From positions 1-64,000 of the forward strand of contig NZ_JBINJW010000004.1 of the NCBI RefSeq assembly GCF_043951855.1: a stretch of 64,000 nucleotides of DNA. Reading direction: 5' to 3'. Numbering within the stretch: position 1 is the stretch's first letter; the number at the start of each line of letters is the position of its first letter. This stretch comes from Proteiniclasticum sp043951855 (lineage in GTDB: Bacteria > Bacillota > Clostridia > Clostridiales > Clostridiaceae). This document shows positions 61,166 through 64,000 of the stretch, piece after piece. The notes below the pieces were generated by a model. It was not told where the DNA came from and ran no database searches. It worked only from the letters and a program-made list of their open reading frames with translations. The position numbers and the translations under genes were made by a program.

Positions 61166-61204
61166 ATGCCGGCAGCAGGTCTTTTGTAGACATGCGGCCG
61201 GCAT
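61166..61204. terminator. Bidirectional terminator
   Basis: ATGCCGGC (61166-61173) pairs with GCCGGCAT (61197-61204), with an inner GTCT/AGAC helix, between convergent genes. Confidence 0.75.
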
Positions 61205-61228
61205 ATTTCATTTCAGATTTGATTCATC

Positions 61229-62149
61229 CTAATTGCTTCTGACGATGGACTCGATGACTCTCTGGGTGGCCAGGGCGTCCATGCCTGAGGATTCCGGTTC
61301 CTGGTCCGTGATGACGGAGGAGACAAAGTGCAGGATGGCGTCTTCGAATCCTTTGGTTTTTTCCACCGTATCCCACTGGGAAGGCGAAATGATGGTCTTT
61401 TCGTTGTTCTCTTCGATTTCCAGAGTAGCCAGGTCCGTGACGCGAAGGGTCTTACCTTCTGTGATGACCTCGATGATTTCCACAGTCTTTCCGGCATCTC
61501 TATGCAGAAGCGTCTCGATCTTGCATCCTTCCGGACTGCTGTAGTAGTGGTTGGCATAGATGAGATGATCATCCGAGTTCACTGCAACAGTGCCGTCCAC
61601 CATGATGAGCTTTCCGTCGAAGAACCATCTTGCGGTGTCCACCAGGTGGATATAGTCGTCATTGATGGTGAATTCGGAAGACTGAGGTCCGATGCGATTG
61701 GAACGGTTCTTCACGATTCTGATGAGAGAGGTGGAAGTGATGTTGTCCTTCAGCATCTTATAGAGTGGTGCAAACCTCCTATTGAAGGTCACCATGAGTT
61801 TCGCTTTGTTGTGCACGGAAGCGAATACGAGTTTCTCGCATTCATCCACACTGGAAGCCAGTGGTTTGTCTATAAGCACATGAATCCCTTTTTCCAGGAA
61901 GAACTTCGCCAGTTCGAAGTGGCTTTCCGTGGAGGAGTTGATGATCACCGCATCCACATTTTCAGACAGTGCTTCCAGACTTTCATATTCCTTTATGCGG
62001 TATTCCTCAGCAAAAGCCTTTCTTTTCTCCGGTGTTCTGCTGTAGCATCCGGCCAGTTCCCAGTCACGTTCTCTGGCGAGAACAGGCATATAGGCTTTTC
62101 TTGCGATCGATCCGAGTCCGATGAGACCGAGTTTCACTTTTCCATCCAT
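61229..62149 (-). CDS. Gfo/Idh/MocA-family oxidoreductase
   Basis: A 306-residue NAD(P)-dependent dehydrogenase. GLIGLGSIARKAYMPVL is the Rossmann dinucleotide motif; EKGIHVLIDKPLASS contains the EKP-like motif (DKP) with the catalytic Lys, and DDYIHLVDTARWFF the C-terminal domain signature. Substrate unknown (often sugars or inositols). ATG 62149 is preferred because AAGGAGG is then 9 bases upstream; ATG 62158 would touch it. Confidence 0.9.
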   Translation of the reverse strand: MDGKVKLGLIGLGSIARKAYMPVLARERDWELAGCYSRTPEKRKAFAEEYRIKEYESLEALSENVDAVIINSSTESHFELAKFFLEKGIHVLIDKPLASSVDECEKLVFASVHNKAKLMVTFNRRFAPLYKMLKDNITSTSLIRIVKNRSNRIGPQSSEFTINDDYIHLVDTARWFFDGKLIMVDGTVAVNSDDHLIYANHYYSSPEGCKIETLLHRDAGKTVEIIEVITEGKTLRVTDLATLEIEENNEKTIISPSQWDTVEKTKGFEDAILHFVSSVITDQEPESSGMDALATQRVIESIVRSN

Positions 62150-62237
62150 AATTGACATCCTCCTTGCGATAAGGCATGCATTTCTACTGCATCTTCAAAT
62201 TTCAGTAAAGAATTCTGATATTTCAATATATATCTAA

Positions 62238-62266
62238 ATTATAACTGTAAAATCAGCACTTTACAA
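62238..62266 (-). promoter_or_regulatory. Promoter of the oxidoreductase gene
   Basis: Minus strand -35 TTGTAA (62261-62266), 17-base spacer, perfect -10 TATAAT (62238-62243). A TTCCACCACT/AGTGGAGGAA hairpin at 62286-62320 lies between the divergent promoters. Confidence 0.65.
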
Positions 62267-62346
62267 TACAGAGTAGGTGAACATCAAGGACCTTCCACCA
62301 CTTGTGTCAGTGGAGGAAAATATCTGTGAAAATTTTCCTATCCATA

Positions 62347-62375
62347 TTGTTTTTTTAAGGTCAGGGGCGTATAGT
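62347..62375 (+). promoter_or_regulatory. Promoter of the ABC/FtsX transporter
   Basis: -35 TTGTTT (62347-62352), 17-base spacer, -10 TATAGT (62370-62375). Confidence 0.6.
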
Positions 62376-62390
62376 AGGGTCAAAGAATCA

Positions 62391-62407
62391 ACTGACTTAC
62401 GGTCAGT
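62391..62407. promoter_or_regulatory. TetR-type operator of the ABC/FtsX transporter
   Basis: ACTGAC-TTACG-GTCAGT is a perfect 6+5+6 inverted repeat just downstream of the start site, with extra CAGTCAG repeats after it. Its TGAC-N5-GTCA form matches the palindrome at the TetR gene near 15.2 kb. Confidence 0.6.
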
Positions 62408-62452
62408 CAGTCAGGACTATGAAAATCAGTTTATAAGGTGCAGGTGAGTAGA

Positions 62453-63154
62453 ATGTCATTTATAGAACTTAAAAATGTGCAGAAAAGATATCAGATGGGA
62501 GAAGTGACCATCACCGCCGTGGACGGCGTGGATTTCAGTATAGAGCAGGGGGATTTCGCCGTGGTGGTCGGTGCCTCCGGTGCAGGAAAGACCACGGTGC
62601 TGAATCTTCTCGGAGGAATGGACTCCTCCGATGGGGGCCACATCATGGTGGACGGAAAAGACATCAGCAAGTACAACCGGAAGATGCTCACGGAATACAG
62701 AAGATTCGACATCGGATTCGTGTTCCAGTTCTACAACCTGGTGCAGAATCTCACCGCTGTGGAAAACGTGGAGCTGGCTTCCCAGATCTCAAGGAATCCG
62801 CTGGATGCCTATGAGGTCCTGGAAATGGTGGGGCTGTCAGAGCGCGCCAACAATTTTCCATCCCAGCTCTCCGGTGGAGAGCAGCAGAGGGTGGCCATCG
62901 CCAGAGCCATCGCGAAGAATCCGAAGCTGCTTCTCTGTGACGAACCCACAGGAGCACTGGATTACCAGACAGGAAAGAATATCCTGAAGCTTCTTCATGA
63001 CACATCCCGCCAGCGAGGCGTCACCGTTGTGGTCATCACCCATAATGCGGCCCTCACTGCCATGGCGGATAAGGTGATCCGCATGAAGAACGGAAAGGTC
63101 CGTGAGCTCTACATCAACGAAAATCCTGTTCCAGTGGAAAGGATTGAGTGGTAA
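62453..63154 (+). CDS. MacB/LolD-type ABC transporter ATP-binding protein
   Basis: A 233-residue ATPase that powers the FtsX-like permease encoded next. Walker A GASGAGKTT, signature LSGGEQQRVAIARAIA and Walker B LLLCDEPTGALD are intact; the EPTGALD form marks the MacB/LolD/FtsE group. ATG 62453 has AGGTGAG upstream and is preferred over GTG 62438. Its stop overlaps the permease start by one base. Confidence 0.94.
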   Translation: MSFIELKNVQKRYQMGEVTITAVDGVDFSIEQGDFAVVVGASGAGKTTVLNLLGGMDSSDGGHIMVDGKDISKYNRKMLTEYRRFDIGFVFQFYNLVQNLTAVENVELASQISRNPLDAYEVLEMVGLSERANNFPSQLSGGEQQRVAIARAIAKNPKLLLCDEPTGALDYQTGKNILKLLHDTSRQRGVTVVVITHNAALTAMADKVIRMKNGKVRELYINENPVPVERIEW

Positions 63155-64000
63155 TGAAGCAGAAATCATTTTTCAAGGACCTCAAACGAGCCATATACAA
63201 CAGCAAATCAAGATTCCTCTCCATCATGGCCATGATCATCCTGGGGGTAGGATTCTTTGCAGGCATCAAGGCCGCGGAGCCGGATATGATCCTCTCTGCA
63301 GATACCTACTACAAGGATTATGACCTGGCGGATTTCCGGATCATGTCTCCTCTGGGTTTCACCGAAGAAGACCTGGAAAAGGTGAATGCTCTGGAAGAAG
63401 CCTACATCGTCAAGGAAAGCTACAGCATGGATGCCTTCATCACATCCAATGATCAGACTTCCATCATCAAGGTGTACAGTTATCCTCTGGGAGAAGAAAA
63501 ACCCCTGAACAGGCCTATGGTCAAGGAAGGCAGACTGCCGGAAAATCAGGCGGAGATCATACTGGAGGAAAGAGCAAAGGACACCCTGGGGGTAGCCATA
63601 GGGGATGAAGTGACCCTTTCTCTTCCGGAAGACAGTGAAATCAGAGACACGCTGAAAAGAGGGTCTTTTAAGGTCGTGGGTTTCGTCATTTCTCCTCTCT
63701 ACATCAGCATCGAGAGAGGACAGACCAACATCGGAGACGGGTCCATCGACTTCTACGGATATGTCAGCGACACGGACTTCAAACTGGATAAGGTCACTGA
63801 CCTGTTCATAGAAACGAAAGAGTCTCACAGCTTCATGGCGTACTCGGAGGAGTATAAAAACTACCATGCACCCATGAAGGAAGAGATTGAAACCTATGGC
63901 ATGTATGCCATGGAAAGAGATACGAAAGAGCTTCGGGATGAGCTCAATGAAGGAAAGGCAACCCTTCAGAGAGAAAAAGCGGAAGCGGAAGAAAAGATCG
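63154..64000 (+). CDS. FtsX-like ABC transporter permease (partial, runs off the window)
   Basis: The first 282 codons of a large permease, starting MKQKSFFKDLKRAIYNSKSR, with one helix (about 22-40; FLSIMAMIILGVGFFAGI), then a long extracytoplasmic region (VKEGRLPENQAEIILEE is the MacB periplasmic-core pattern) going into a Lys/Glu coiled coil at the window edge (ELREEL-like ELNEGKATLQREKAEAEEK). This matches the ~1100-residue FtsX-type permeases of Firmicutes with a coiled coil. ATG overlaps the ATPase stop (TAATG), so the two are coupled. Confidence 0.92.
   Translation, partial: MKQKSFFKDLKRAIYNSKSRFLSIMAMIILGVGFFAGIKAAEPDMILSADTYYKDYDLADFRIMSPLGFTEEDLEKVNALEEAYIVKESYSMDAFITSNDQTSIIKVYSYPLGEEKPLNRPMVKEGRLPENQAEIILEERAKDTLGVAIGDEVTLSLPEDSEIRDTLKRGSFKVVGFVISPLYISIERGQTNIGDGSIDFYGYVSDTDFKLDKVTDLFIETKESHSFMAYSEEYKNYHAPMKEEIETYGMYAMERDTKELRDELNEGKATLQREKAEAEEKI

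Noticed and set aside
1..64000. CRISPR arrays, insertion sequences, prophage, rRNA
   Set aside because: No regularly spaced repeats, transposase or integrase motifs, phage structural genes or rRNA sequence were seen.

Overview
The window looks like the chromosome of a low-to-moderate GC Gram-positive anaerobe of the class Clostridia. Signs of this are lipobox-bearing binding proteins, a BioY/BirA pair, a NatAB-like ABC transporter, GTG/TTG starts behind strong AGGAGG ribosome binding sites, intrinsic terminators after most units, tryptophanase, and ArgR, BirA and CsoR-type operators. The genus cannot be fixed from sequence alone. I saw no rRNA, phage, insertion sequence, CRISPR array or origin. 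Base composition and codon use look even, so this reads as ordinary core chromosome with interesting regulation.

Layout. 0-5 kb: tightly overlapping aroC-polA-coaE-lytic transglycosylase. 5-13 kb (minus strand): NatAB-like ABC transporter, an ArgR-controlled NhaC-type antiporter plus argH, and pullulanase. 13-16 kb: two tRNA-Leu genes, a CDF-type transporter, a self-regulated TetR repressor and a DUF937 protein. 16-21 kb: a DUF2161 protein, then a 41-codon leader ORF with terminators ahead of a heterodimeric multidrug ABC exporter. 21-29 kb: metallo-hydrolase, two alkylation-repair proteins, CPBP protease, MsrB, a two-component system, small membrane proteins and a rhomboid-like protein that lacks its catalytic serine. 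29-34 kb: a probable structured RNA, a Cache-GGDEF cyclase, a VIT-VWA protein and a stand-alone ATP-cone protein. 34-41 kb: birA-bioY with BirA operator, a glutaredoxin with CsoR-type operator, a second probable structured RNA, and two polar amino-acid uptake loci with ARG boxes. 41-50 kb: metallo-hydrolase, TPR protein, small alarmone synthetase, DUF488, HAD phosphatase, GHL10 hydrolase, D-Ala-D-Ala carboxypeptidase, NUDIX and iron-type alcohol dehydrogenase. 50-61 kb: deoxynucleoside kinase, pckA, uppP, a serine hydrolase without its serine, two PASTA proteins, GNAT, ridA-tnaA and an unknown membrane protein. 61-64 kb: a Gfo/Idh/MocA oxidoreductase divergent from an ABC/FtsX-type transporter that runs off the end.

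Common threads. At least three loci (nhaC-argH and the two amino-acid uptake loci) carry ARG-box-like sites over or next to their promoters, suggesting a local ArgR regulon. Cell-envelope functions recur (transglycosylase, DacF-like, UppP, PASTA, GHL10). The most interesting candidate is the leader-peptide/terminator module before the ABC exporter (about 16.93-17.37 kb), which has the layout of antibiotic-sensing attenuators such as B. subtilis bmrB-bmrCD. Two intergenic transcripts with promoter, long-range pairing and terminators (29610-29765 and 36907-37152) do not match any RNA family I can recognise.
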